A stretch of 64,000 nt of DNA, taken from Caldanaerovirga acetigignens. Its GTDB lineage: Bacteria > Bacillota > Thermosediminibacteria > Thermosediminibacterales > Thermosediminibacteraceae. Both the position numbers and the translations under genes were made by a program. The stretch is taken from assembly GCF_900142995.1 (NCBI RefSeq), contig NZ_FRCR01000003.1, positions 62,001-126,000 of the forward strand. Reading direction: 5' to 3'. This document shows, in pieces, positions 46,191 to 54,671 of this stretch; position 1 is the first letter of the stretch; each line of letters begins with the position of its first letter. Below the pieces are notes generated by a model that did not search any database, was not told the origin of the DNA, and worked only from the letters and a program-made list of their open reading frames with translations.

Positions 46191-46232
46191 ATGATTTTTT
46201 ATAGAATTGATATATTGGAATCTTATATATAA
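46191..46232 (+). CDS. Possible 13-residue leader peptide
   Basis: GAGGAGG five bases before an ATG opens a 13-codon frame (MIFYRIDILESYI) that ends 33 bases before the activator's TTG. It may be a leader peptide that tunes expression of the activator, or chance. No family is known. Confidence 0.3.
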   Translation: MIFYRIDILESYI

Positions 46233-46264
46233 CAGAAAATTTTCTATCATCCGGAGGTGGTACT

Positions 46265-47677
46265 TTGCCCGTTAAAAAAAGCCGGGATAGGCCCGCCGGT
46301 TCGCCTTCGTATTTCGAACAAATTCTCGAAAACCTCCCCGACCCAATATTTTTAACCGATTCTGAAGGCAATGTTTTGCTTTCCAATTCAGCAACGGCTT
46401 ATTCCATGGGGATCTCCCTGGACCAATTTTTAAAATCCAATTTAAAAGAACTTATAAAAAATGGTTATTACAATTTTTCTTACGCCCTACAGGCAGCGGA
46501 GAAAAAAGAAGTCGTAAGAGGCGAGATAACCACCTGCCTGGGTATCACTTACGATACCATCAGCACACCAGTCTTCGACAGAAAGGGTAACGTAATAGTC
46601 GTAACATGCGGCACAAAGAGAGACAAGAAAAATTCTAGCAAAAATCCTGACTTGGATGAAAGACAGAAGAGGGAGATAGATTACTTGCGAAGCTATGTAT
46701 TTAACGAGGAGGCCATCGTAGCAGAAAGTAAAACAATGAAAAGGGTACTGCTCACTGCCCATACCGCGGCTCAAACAGACAGCGTAGTATTGCTCTGCGG
46801 GGAGACAGGCACAGGAAAAGAAGTCCTCGCCAAGTACATCCATAAGCACAGCAAAAGAGCTGAAGGGCCATTCATAGCAGTAAACTGTGCAGCCCTGCCA
46901 GAGACACTCGTCGAATCCGAGCTTTTTGGATACGAAAAAGGGGCTTTTACGGGTTCCTCCGAAAAGGGAAAGATAGGATTGTTCGAAGCTGCAAACGGCG
47001 GCACTTTGTTCCTGGATGAAATTTCGGAACTGCCGCTTCCTCAACAGGCAAAGCTGCTCAGAGTGCTGGAGACAAAGACCATAAGGCGCATAGGGAGCAG
47101 CCTCGAGCGCACCGTCGATTTCAGGCTTATCTGCGCTACCAATAAAAACCTTGAAAAAATGGTTGAGGAAGGCACATTCAGGAGAGATCTTTTTTACAGG
47201 ATTAACGTCGTTACTATAACAATTCCCCCATTACGAGAAAGGCCGGAAGACATAGTGGCCTTATCGAAGATGTTTGTTGAACATTTTAATAAAAAATATG
47301 GAACCGATTTCAAATTAGACCCAGATACGATAAAATCCTATCTTGAGTACGATTGGCCCGGAAATGTTAGAGAACTTAGAAATGTTATAGAAAGAAGCGT
47401 AATTATTAATATGAATAAATATAACGAAGAAGACATCCCAAATATCCCAGATACTCCCGGTAAAGACTTACTTCAATATGATTATGTAAAGCTACTGGGT
47501 TTAAGCGGTACATTAAAAGATGTGCTGAAAAAAGTGGAAAAAATGTATATCAGGCATGTCTTGAGCGAAAGCGGCGGTAAAGTAGGAGTAACCGCAAAGA
47601 AGCTAGGCATATTCAGAACTGTACTGTATCGGAAGCTGAAGGAATACGGGATAGAGAAAAAAGAATTTAAAGGTTAA
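46265..47677 (+). CDS. Sigma-54-dependent activator (PAS-AAA+-Fis)
   Basis: The 470-residue protein has a PAS domain (about 15-115), the sigma-54 interaction AAA+ domain (about 150-380) with Walker A GETGTGKE (179-186), GAFTGS (226-231), Walker B GGTLFLDE (to 252) and the FRRDLFYRIN arginine-finger region, then a Fis-type helix-turn-helix (about 420-465, KVGVTAKKLGIFRTVLYRKL). The loop is GAFTGS in place of GAFTGA. A TTG start follows CCGGAGGTGG. It probably activates the two flanking -24/-12 promoters when the PAS domain senses a small molecule. Confidence 0.93.
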   Translation: MPVKKSRDRPAGSPSYFEQILENLPDPIFLTDSEGNVLLSNSATAYSMGISLDQFLKSNLKELIKNGYYNFSYALQAAEKKEVVRGEITTCLGITYDTISTPVFDRKGNVIVVTCGTKRDKKNSSKNPDLDERQKREIDYLRSYVFNEEAIVAESKTMKRVLLTAHTAAQTDSVVLLCGETGTGKEVLAKYIHKHSKRAEGPFIAVNCAALPETLVESELFGYEKGAFTGSSEKGKIGLFEAANGGTLFLDEISELPLPQQAKLLRVLETKTIRRIGSSLERTVDFRLICATNKNLEKMVEEGTFRRDLFYRINVVTITIPPLRERPEDIVALSKMFVEHFNKKYGTDFKLDPDTIKSYLEYDWPGNVRELRNVIERSVIINMNKYNEEDIPNIPDTPGKDLLQYDYVKLLGLSGTLKDVLKKVEKMYIRHVLSESGGKVGVTAKKLGIFRTVLYRKLKEYGIEKKEFKG

Positions 47678-47683
47678 AAATTA

Positions 47684-47718
47684 AAAGGGGCTGTTTTTTT
47701 CTTTTTAAACAGCCCCTA
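47684..47718. terminator. Bidirectional terminator between activator and thiolase genes
   Basis: GGGGCTGTTT / AAACAGCCCC with a T-rich loop lies between the convergent genes, with T-rich tracts on both strands. Confidence 0.8.
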
Positions 47719-47739
47719 TAAATCTTTTTTATTAAACTT

Positions 47740-48939
47740 TTATCCAACCTTTAATATCAACGTAGCACCGGTATCTCCTGCAGCACATCCAGTAACTAAT
47801 ACGTAACCCCCGCCTTTTATTACCGCTTCTTCTATCGCTTCAATCAATAGCCTCGCAACGGTAGGAGCTTGAGGGTGGCCATAAACTAAAGAACTGCCAT
47901 AATTGTTAAAGGATTCAGGAGGAATCTCGAGACCTTTTGCCAGTACCAAATCATTCGCTATAAAGGGATCGTGGCATTTTATGGCTACCATATCCTTTGC
48001 CTTTAACCCCACCCTTTCTAATGCCATCCTAGATGCATAAACCGGCGCTTCCGGCATGAAAGCCTTTCTTGCCCTGGCAAAGCCGTAAGAAATCACCTGA
48101 ATCGGGATATTCGGATCTTCACTCAACTCTTTAGCCTTTTCCTTGGTTGTAACGATTATACCAGCATTCCCATCTGCGGGGTGAGTCTGGGAACCAAAAG
48201 TGTGTATGCCCCCTTCAATCTGCGGTTTTAATTTTTTCAATCCTTCCAACGTTGTATCGAGAAATACTCCCTCGTCTTCCTCCACAATTTTAGTCTCTTT
48301 TCGCGATACGGTAACCTCTACGGGAAACATATACCTTTTTTGAAACTCTCTGTCATTGGCAAGGGCTTCCTTATACTGGTTGTACCGAACTACTACCAGT
48401 TCATCTGCCTGTTCTCGAGTAAAACCGTGCTCCCTTGCTACGTTTTCTGCGGTCATTATCATGCCCAGGCCCGTTGCGGGATCGGCTTTCATGTTGTCCA
48501 TATTCCAGTTCTCGGAGATAACCTCTCCTCCCGGCCCAAGAGGATTGGGCCAGATAGTATGGGGTCCGTTCGATGTCCTATCAACCATGAGGCAATAAGC
48601 AGTTTCCACATTTCCAACCTCAACCGCCATGCTAGCAGTAAACACGGAAGTAGTAGCGGTAGAACACGCCTGCATTATAGTCATTCCAGGAATATCGGGC
48701 GCTCCCATCAATACGGCCGCCCACTGAGCGCCATGGAATACCCTGTGCTGCCCCACAGTAATTCCTAAATAAACGTAGTCGATTACCTCATTTGGATTAA
48801 TCCCTTTACTTTCAAACCATCTCTTGCTGGTCTTGCCTCCCAATTCTATTGCGTTGTCGTGCTGCATGCTCCCCTGCCATTTGCAGAATGGCGAACTGTA
48901 ATAACCCTTATAAGGGATAAAAGCTTTGGTAAATTGCAC
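47740..48939 (-). CDS. Thiolase-family acyltransferase
   Basis: The 399-residue protein resembles SCP2-type thiolases: the acyl-binding cysteine is in MQACSTATTS, the His in YGHPQAPTVAR (in place of the usual GHPxGxSG) and the second Cys in VTGCAAGDTGA. A GTG at 48939 follows AGGGGGG by six bases; a TTG at 48957 would overlap the upstream gene and lacks a site. It is coupled to the fused hydratase/dehydrogenase gene and probably cleaves 3-ketoacyl-CoA, or condenses in reverse. Confidence 0.85.
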   Translation of the reverse strand: MQFTKAFIPYKGYYSSPFCKWQGSMQHDNAIELGGKTSKRWFESKGINPNEVIDYVYLGITVGQHRVFHGAQWAAVLMGAPDIPGMTIMQACSTATTSVFTASMAVEVGNVETAYCLMVDRTSNGPHTIWPNPLGPGGEVISENWNMDNMKADPATGLGMIMTAENVAREHGFTREQADELVVVRYNQYKEALANDREFQKRYMFPVEVTVSRKETKIVEEDEGVFLDTTLEGLKKLKPQIEGGIHTFGSQTHPADGNAGIIVTTKEKAKELSEDPNIPIQVISYGFARARKAFMPEAPVYASRMALERVGLKAKDMVAIKCHDPFIANDLVLAKGLEIPPESFNNYGSSLVYGHPQAPTVARLLIEAIEEAVIKGGGYVLVTGCAAGDTGATLILKVG

Positions 48940-48953
48940 CTTTATCCCCCCTA

Positions 48954-50993
48954 TCAAGCGCCTATAAATTTCGGCGGGCGTCCGGGTGACTGTAAACCTG
49001 CTAGGGCATCCTGCGTGGAGAAGATATCGTACAACTTCGAAAGTTCTATCTCGATAGCTTCTTTTATCGAAACCTTCGATTGGGCCTCTATCAATTCGTG
49101 GGTCATCCTCAAAGCTATCGGGGCTTTTTTGGAAACTATATCGGCTATCTCCCTGGCGAGTTCTGGCGATACCCCTTTTATCGGCTCTCCTTTGAGCATT
49201 CTTTCTACATTTTCTTTGCTGAAAGCAATCTTAATCTCGTTATATTTTTCGGGTATGGGCCTCGGGCGGTATTTGTCAAATTTACCTGCTTCTACCACTT
49301 CATTTACGGCTTTCTCTATTTCATCAGGCTCCACCAACTTCGTAACTATTCCAAGTTCCAAGGCTTCTTTGGCGCTTATCGTTTTGCCGGTAAATATAAA
49401 ATACTTCGCCAGTTCTGGCCCAAGATGCCTTTCGAGCCTTATCAAACCACCAAGCCCTGGGAAAATACCTATTCCAGTCTCAGGGAATCCAAAAGAGCCT
49501 TGCGGCGTCGCAATGATTGCCTGGCATGCTAAAGCTACCTCACTCCCGCCTCCCAACGAGAGCCCGTCTAGCAACGCAATCGTCATTTTAGGCGAATTTT
49601 CTAACCTGAGTAGAAGTTCGTGCCCTTTTTTCGTAAAATCGTAAGTCTTATCTAGTCTATTGTTTTTTATGTTGTCAACGAAAAATTTTATATCGGCACC
49701 TGCAATGAAGGCCTTTCCGCTGCCGCGAAATACTACAGCTTTTACATTTTCGTTCCGCTCAGCTTCATCGAATTTCTTTTCCAACTGATCCATAACGGTG
49801 GGATTGAGTGCATTCATTGCCTCTGGGCGGTTAATCGTTATCCATGCTATACCATCCTTTACTTCAAGCTCCACGAACTTGAATTCAAAGGGCACGCCCT
49901 TTTCATACTGCTTCTTTAACAGTTCCGGAATTTCAAAATAAGGATGACGCTCCTTCACCTTTTTGACCAGTTCGTAAGCTTTGTCTATGCCTACTCGGTT
50001 CATGAGTTCAAAAGGCCCATACCTCCACCTGAGACCCACCTTTGCACCCCTGTCCGTATCTTCTATGCTTGCAACTCCTTCTTCTACAAGCTGTGCAGCA
50101 ACTCCCATCACCGTCCCGTACAGGCGCTCCGTTATTATATCAAACTTTGACTCATCCACTTCTCCGCTGAGGTCCCAGTCCTGCTTCAAGTCCTCTACCT
50201 GTCTGCGCAATGTCTCGGGCGGAGCATAAAACGGTCCTTTCTCCCTGCTGAGCGTCCTTGCGGCATGGAGTCCAATGGGAACTCCGCTGACGTTCATTAG
50301 CTCAAATACACCCAGTGTTATCCCAAAAGCCTTCTTTGAAGCCGCATCAATAGTTGGTATGTTGGCCACTCCTTCTTCCAGCATCCGGATGGCTTCCACG
50401 TACCATGGAATGAAAAATCTATTTACGCAGAACCCCGGTGAGTCTTTGACTACAATTGTCGTCTTACCGTGGAGCTTAGCAATAAACAGCGCTTTTTCCA
50501 CCGTTTCCTTGCTAGTCCCCTCGTGAGGCACTATTTCAAGGAGGCGGTTTTTGGCCGGGTGATAGAAGTAATGCATACCCAGGACTCTGTCTGGACGGTT
50601 TGTGCATTTTGCAAGGTTCTTGACGTAAAAGCTAGAAGTATTCGTCGCAAGTATTGTTTCTGGCTTACATATTTCGTCCAGCTTTTTGAAAACCTCGCAC
50701 TTTAACTTTTCGTCTTCAAATACCGCCTCTATGACCAAGTCTGCATCCGCCACTTCCTTAATATCTGTAGTTCCCCGAATCCTCGACATTATCTCCTTGA
50801 CCTGATCTTCATTGAATATCCCGCGTTCTATAGCTTCCTGCAATAATTCTCTTATTCTGCTAAAGCCTCTCTCGACAAATTCATCTTTTACATCCACCAT
50901 CGTAACCATTAATCCTTCTTGAGCCATCTTCTGGGCTATGCCGCTGCCCATCGTTCCCGCTCCTATTATGCCTATCTTATATGTTTTTGGCAC
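48954..50993 (-). CDS. Fused 3-hydroxyacyl-CoA dehydrogenase / enoyl-CoA hydratase
   Basis: The 679-residue protein has an N-terminal NAD-dependent dehydrogenase (GIIGAGTMGSGIAQ, ATNTSSF, GMHYFYHPA with catalytic His, about 1-385) and a C-terminal crotonase domain (about 390-679: FIAGADIKFF, GLSLGGGSEVALAC, PETGIGIFPGLGG). The two Glu residues of hydratases are placed near these motifs. The dehydrogenase-first order matches FadN-like and archaeal crotonyl-CoA hydratase/3-hydroxybutyryl-CoA dehydrogenases. A GTG at 50993 follows GGAGG by seven bases. It has its own sigma-54 promoter. Confidence 0.92.
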   Translation of the reverse strand: MPKTYKIGIIGAGTMGSGIAQKMAQEGLMVTMVDVKDEFVERGFSRIRELLQEAIERGIFNEDQVKEIMSRIRGTTDIKEVADADLVIEAVFEDEKLKCEVFKKLDEICKPETILATNTSSFYVKNLAKCTNRPDRVLGMHYFYHPAKNRLLEIVPHEGTSKETVEKALFIAKLHGKTTIVVKDSPGFCVNRFFIPWYVEAIRMLEEGVANIPTIDAASKKAFGITLGVFELMNVSGVPIGLHAARTLSREKGPFYAPPETLRRQVEDLKQDWDLSGEVDESKFDIITERLYGTVMGVAAQLVEEGVASIEDTDRGAKVGLRWRYGPFELMNRVGIDKAYELVKKVKERHPYFEIPELLKKQYEKGVPFEFKFVELEVKDGIAWITINRPEAMNALNPTVMDQLEKKFDEAERNENVKAVVFRGSGKAFIAGADIKFFVDNIKNNRLDKTYDFTKKGHELLLRLENSPKMTIALLDGLSLGGGSEVALACQAIIATPQGSFGFPETGIGIFPGLGGLIRLERHLGPELAKYFIFTGKTISAKEALELGIVTKLVEPDEIEKAVNEVVEAGKFDKYRPRPIPEKYNEIKIAFSKENVERMLKGEPIKGVSPELAREIADIVSKKAPIALRMTHELIEAQSKVSIKEAIEIELSKLYDIFSTQDALAGLQSPGRPPKFIGA

Positions 50994-51048
50994 TATAACT
51001 CCTCCTTTCAGCATTCGTTAAGTTTTTTATTTTTGAAAATATAATTTA

Positions 51049-51064
51049 GCAATTCTCATGCCAA
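51049..51064 (-). promoter_or_regulatory. Sigma-54 (-24/-12) promoter of the beta-oxidation genes
   Basis: On the minus strand TGGCATGAGAATTGCT has the same GG-to-GC spacing as the element at 46042-46057 and fits TGGCACG-N4-TTGCW. It lies 56 bases upstream of the GTG start of the fused enzyme gene. Confidence 0.85.
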
Positions 51065-51127
51065 TTTTACAATATTTTAAAATCCTTATTATACGGAGAA
51101 ATTGCGATAACTACTGTATAAAAAAAG

Positions 51128-51172
51128 GTACATAAAACCCGCCTTATGGCAAAATTTGCGGATTTTATGTAC
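51128..51172 (-). terminator. Terminator after the D-threonine-aldolase-like gene
   Basis: GTACATAAAA / TTTTATGTAC with a further CCGC/GCGG pairing inside is followed on the minus strand by a run of seven T residues. Confidence 0.8.
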
Positions 51173-51188
51173 TATCTTTAGTTCATTT

Positions 51189-52307
51189 TTATAGGCTAAT
51201 TTTCGGCCTGCACATGCCATTCCTCATGTCAACTTCTATTATTCTCTCCACTTCTTCACCCCGAAAACCTACAAGAAAGCTTGTCATATTGCACGCAGAG
51301 CACGCATGGTTGGGAATTATCCTTAACTTTTCTCCGACTTTGACGGCAGTTTCTCCTTCCACTTCCAATTTGCCCACTTCTTCCGAAAGGCTCACCAAAG
51401 TAAGCTCCGGATGGCCGACAACGGTGCCGTATCCCTTTAAAAGAGATGTCCCATGGGCTCCCCGATCTAAGCCAAGACATTTGCTTCCCACATCTACAAT
51501 CAGGTTGCCGGGCCTCGGATTTGAAATTACGGTGCCCATTACAAAAAAGGCACATCTTTCAAAAGGCACGACTCCAAGTGCTACCTGAATGGAATCGTAA
51601 AACACATAATTACCCGGCCTTAAGACGTTTATTTTTTCGTCCTCTAGAACATATCTAAACGTAGGCGTGCTTCCGCTGGCAATGATCTCCAAACAAAATC
51701 CTTCTTTTTCAAGAAGCTCCGCAGCAGTTTTTAAGGCATTTACTTCTTCTGACGCTATCTTCCTTACTTCTTCCGGATTACTTACTCCGTACACGTGCCC
51801 CGGGTGGGTGGCTATGCCTATAAGCTTCAAACTTTTAAAAGCTAAAAGCTTTTTAGCAAGTTTTGCCGAATCCTCTGGGATAACTCCAAACCGTTTCAGG
51901 CCGCTATCCACGATTAGCAAGTATTCAAGAGTAATCCCATTTTCTTCAAGTAAAGCGTGGATTTGTTCCGCCGCGTTTATGCAGTCTAAGCTGAGTATTA
52001 TGCGAGCTTTTTTCGCCAGGCTTACAACTTTTTTTATATTTTCTTTTCCCGCCACCGGATATGCCACCATGATGTTTGTAAACCCTTTCTCAACCAGTTT
52101 TTCCGCCTCCAAGAGGGTCCCTACTAGGAAACCTTCGGCACCGGCCGCCTTCTGCATTGCAGCGATTTCAGCGCTCTTGTGGGTCTTTACCATGGGCCAG
52201 AGGCGTTTTTTGTTATTCTTAGCAAAATCTGCGATTTCTTTGATGTTTTGTTCCATAATATCTAGGTTGACCAGAAACGCCGGTGTAGGCAGATCGTAAA
52301 TCTTCAT
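51189..52307 (-). CDS. D-threonine aldolase / D-serine dehydratase-like PLP enzyme (DSD1 family)
   Basis: The 372-residue protein has an alanine-racemase-like N-terminal barrel with DLPTPAFLVNLD and the PLP lysine in PMVKTHKS (near 48), HPGHVYG near 165, and a C-terminal metal-binding domain with PNHACSACNM (His and Cys). Family members cleave D-threonine or dehydrate D-serine with a divalent metal. The ATG at 52307 follows AGGATTCCGGT. An unusually structured leader lies upstream. It is not close to the sda genes, so its role is open. Confidence 0.87.
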   Translation of the reverse strand: MKIYDLPTPAFLVNLDIMEQNIKEIADFAKNNKKRLWPMVKTHKSAEIAAMQKAAGAEGFLVGTLLEAEKLVEKGFTNIMVAYPVAGKENIKKVVSLAKKARIILSLDCINAAEQIHALLEENGITLEYLLIVDSGLKRFGVIPEDSAKLAKKLLAFKSLKLIGIATHPGHVYGVSNPEEVRKIASEEVNALKTAAELLEKEGFCLEIIASGSTPTFRYVLEDEKINVLRPGNYVFYDSIQVALGVVPFERCAFFVMGTVISNPRPGNLIVDVGSKCLGLDRGAHGTSLLKGYGTVVGHPELTLVSLSEEVGKLEVEGETAVKVGEKLRIIPNHACSACNMTSFLVGFRGEEVERIIEVDMRNGMCRPKISL

Positions 52308-52323
52308 ACCGGAATCCTGTTCA

Positions 52324-52353
52324 TCTAAACTGTGCAAACCGCACAAGTTTAGA
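52324..52353 (-). promoter_or_regulatory. Leader hairpin before the DSD1-family gene
   Basis: On the minus strand TCTAAACTTGTGC and GCACAGTTTAGA form a 12-bp stem with one bulge and a 5-base loop, ending a few bases before the AGGA ribosome site. It could modulate translation. Confidence 0.5.
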
Positions 52354-52355
52354 CG

Positions 52356-52423
52356 GCTGGGCTATTTATATTCCGCCTTTTTAGAGAGTGCCCATTCCCA
52401 GCAGGCGGTACTTAAGCACTCCC
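52356..52423 (-). ncRNA. Pseudoknot-capable leader RNA
   Basis: Four segments on the minus strand pair in H-type pseudoknot order: GGGAGTGC (52423-52416) with GCACTCTC (52391-52384), and CCGCCT (52408-52403) with AGGCGG (52378-52373). A third helix GCTGGG (52402-52397) with CCCAGC (52361-52356) could compete. It lies between the P-type ATPase-like gene and the DSD1-family gene. I cannot match it to a known riboswitch class. Confidence 0.35.
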
Positions 52424-52501
52424 ATAGCATGCCCAAAAAGCAGGGAACTTTAACCTTTTGCTGTGTCCATAATTTAATTTTATTTTCTATTCTACAAGGA
52501 C

Positions 52502-54379
52502 TCATATAATCGAAAAAAATATTATAATTAGAAAAGCGGCCGACATAGTAAAATTTATAACATTAAGGGAATTTAATGCTAAAGGTTTTGTAACATTCAC
52601 ACTAATACTAATATAATAAACCAAAACTAAAAGCAATACTTGAACAATAATCCTTAAATAATTGGTGATCTTTATTTTGTTACCGATTTTCTTCCCTGTC
52701 ATTATCAATTGCAGCACATCTCTAAGATCGTTGTTTATCAACACTTTCGAGGTTTTTTGCGCCAAAACTGAACTTTTTTCTTTAAAAGAAATACTTATAT
52801 CAGCAAGTTTTAATGCAATTACATCGTTAACTCCATCTCCTATCATGGCAACACGATGTCCTTTCCTTTTTAACGCCTCAACCACAATTCCCTTTTGAGA
52901 AGGGGAAAGCCTTGTAAATAATTCAACATCATCACTTTGTAAAGAGACTTCGGATATGCTCATTTTTTCTATATCTTTACCCGTAATTAAATACTTGCCT
53001 GTATTTTTAAAGCCAACTTCTTCAGCAATGCGCTGCGCTGTCGCAGTAATATCCCCAGTTAGCATAAGGCATCTCAAACCAGCCTCTTTTAGCTTCCTAA
53101 GAACGAACCCAGCTTCTTTTCTTGGTAGGTTTTCAAGAATAATTAGACTTAACAAAATATATCCCTCTTTGGACTCACTATCATAATCCACGTTATCAAA
53201 ATAATCTAAAGTTTTTAAAGCCATTGCTATAACACTGCTGCCCTTTTGCAAGGCATTATTACATACTTCCCGTATCATCAATAAGAAGTTGCCGTCTATT
53301 TTCTTTACCTCTCCAAAAAGAGTCACATATCTGTTGCACTTAGTAAAAATAACCTCTGGATCCCCTTTGGCGTAAAATAAAATATTCTTATTTATCTTAT
53401 CTACATATCCAGCCACCATATACCTATTCTCGGAACTAAACGGAAGCTCATAAACTCTTTCATACCCTTTTCTTATTTCCTCCACTGAGAAACCATGCTC
53501 CTTAGCAAAATGAATTAACGCTTTATCAATAGGATTTAATTTAAAGAGCTCTTCTGTAAATACAAGGTCATTACATAAAACAAATCCATTAAAAACACAA
53601 GTTAAAATTTCATTTTTTCGAGTGTATGATTTTATATCTATCTTTTGACTACCGATTATGATCCCTGATACATCCATATCTCGGGAAGTTATGACTCCGG
53701 TTTTGTCAAAGCAAACGACATCTATGTCTATTAATGAATCAAAAACCGAAAAATCTCTTATGAAAATGCCTTTTTTAAATAAAAATCGGTTTGATATGTT
53801 TAGAATAATATAATTAAATATAACTTGATGTTCGAAAACTATCAACCACAAGTTTGTAGCAAGATATAAGTATAATATAAATTCTAGATTTGCTCTATAT
53901 AACAGCATCCATAATAAAGCAGGAATTATTAGTATTTGCAAATATATATCCTGTTTAAGCTGTAAAGGAAAGTTGTACCTTAACAGCCCGCTTGTTTTTA
54001 TGACAGTCTTGCTGGCCTGTATCAGGATTTTACCGTATTCGGTATCTTCCCCTGCAGCCAAAACTATTCCTTTACCGCTTCCCCTCAATACCTTTGTTCC
54101 TCTAAAAACCATATTAGACCTTTCCAATGTTGTAACTGTTTCTTTTTCTGTGGCTTTTTTACGGACCGGTTTTATTTCTCCCGTCAAATCAAATTCATCC
54201 ATCTCTAAATTATTTGCTTCCAAAAGTACAATATCGGCGGGAATGATGTCACCGGTTTGAAAGATAACCAATTCTCCCTTATTTAACTCTTCTTCGTTCT
54301 TTAAAGTTATCTCTTCACCCATCATCACTTTTACAATATTTTCAAATCCCTCTCCTCTTGAGTTTTTGCGCTTTTTCAT
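52502..54379 (-). CDS. Reduced P-type ATPase-like protein
   Basis: The 625-residue protein keeps the actuator TGE (66-68), phosphorylation motif DKTGV (Asp225, with Val where Thr is usual), the nucleotide-domain KGDPE, the TGD and the hinge GDGVND. It lacks the N-terminal M1-M2 helices, has no PEGL-type motif in the helix before DKTG, ends after two helices (M5-M6), and the M6 NxxTDG motif is replaced (NVINFTMSA). The ion-site residues therefore appear lost while the catalytic core is kept. The gene is visibly more A/T-rich than its neighbours, which suggests transfer or decay. AAAGGAGC precedes the ATG. Confidence 0.75.
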   Translation of the reverse strand: MKKRKNSRGEGFENIVKVMMGEEITLKNEEELNKGELVIFQTGDIIPADIVLLEANNLEMDEFDLTGEIKPVRKKATEKETVTTLERSNMVFRGTKVLRGSGKGIVLAAGEDTEYGKILIQASKTVIKTSGLLRYNFPLQLKQDIYLQILIIPALLWMLLYRANLEFILYLYLATNLWLIVFEHQVIFNYIILNISNRFLFKKGIFIRDFSVFDSLIDIDVVCFDKTGVITSRDMDVSGIIIGSQKIDIKSYTRKNEILTCVFNGFVLCNDLVFTEELFKLNPIDKALIHFAKEHGFSVEEIRKGYERVYELPFSSENRYMVAGYVDKINKNILFYAKGDPEVIFTKCNRYVTLFGEVKKIDGNFLLMIREVCNNALQKGSSVIAMALKTLDYFDNVDYDSESKEGYILLSLIILENLPRKEAGFVLRKLKEAGLRCLMLTGDITATAQRIAEEVGFKNTGKYLITGKDIEKMSISEVSLQSDDVELFTRLSPSQKGIVVEALKRKGHRVAMIGDGVNDVIALKLADISISFKEKSSVLAQKTSKVLINNDLRDVLQLIMTGKKIGNKIKITNYLRIIVQVLLLVLVYYISISVNVTKPLALNSLNVINFTMSAAFLIIIFFSII

Positions 54380-54410
54380 AAAAATTAAATTTTTCTTTTT
54401 GCTCCTTTCT

Positions 54411-54588
54411 TTATATTGTTTTATCTTCCCACATATTCTTTAAATAAACCCCTCTAAAAATTTCTCCTTCATAAATACGTCTAATATATTCCTTAATGTT
54501 GGGCAACAAGATAATGTTTTTGAGATCGGATAACGGTATAAAAGACGGCGTTTTCTATTAAAATAATACCTGCTCTCACCTTTATCAT
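54411..54588 (-). pseudogene. Nudix hydrolase remnant
   Basis: Behind a strong GGAGGAGG site an ATG (54588) reads MIKVRAGIILIEN, typical of a Nudix N-terminus, and stops at 54493. The next frame continues as KTPSFIPLSDLKNIILLPNI, KEYIRRIYEG, which resembles the C-terminus of the same family, and stops at 54411. The Nudix box between them is missing, so this looks like an internal deletion plus frameshift. It fills most of the gap between the DUF4129 and ATPase-like genes. Confidence 0.45.
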
Positions 54589-54671
54589 TATTAAACCCTC
54601 CTCCACAAAGTTCAGTTTAAGTTGGCCATGCAGCAATTTTTAGTTTTTAGATTTAGTGTCTTCATAAAATC

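Noticed and set aside
51667..52299. Plus-strand open frame of 210 codons
   Set aside because: It is antisense to the DSD1-family gene and shows no domain or ribosome site.
52350..52450. A named riboswitch class (for example ZTP or NiCo)
   Set aside because: A CCGCCTG segment is reminiscent of the ZTP class, but the other conserved parts are absent.
52308..52501. Sigma-54 promoter before the DSD1-family gene
   Set aside because: No TGGCA-N-TTGC pair with the correct 12-base GG-to-GC spacing is present, so I do not include this gene in the regulon.
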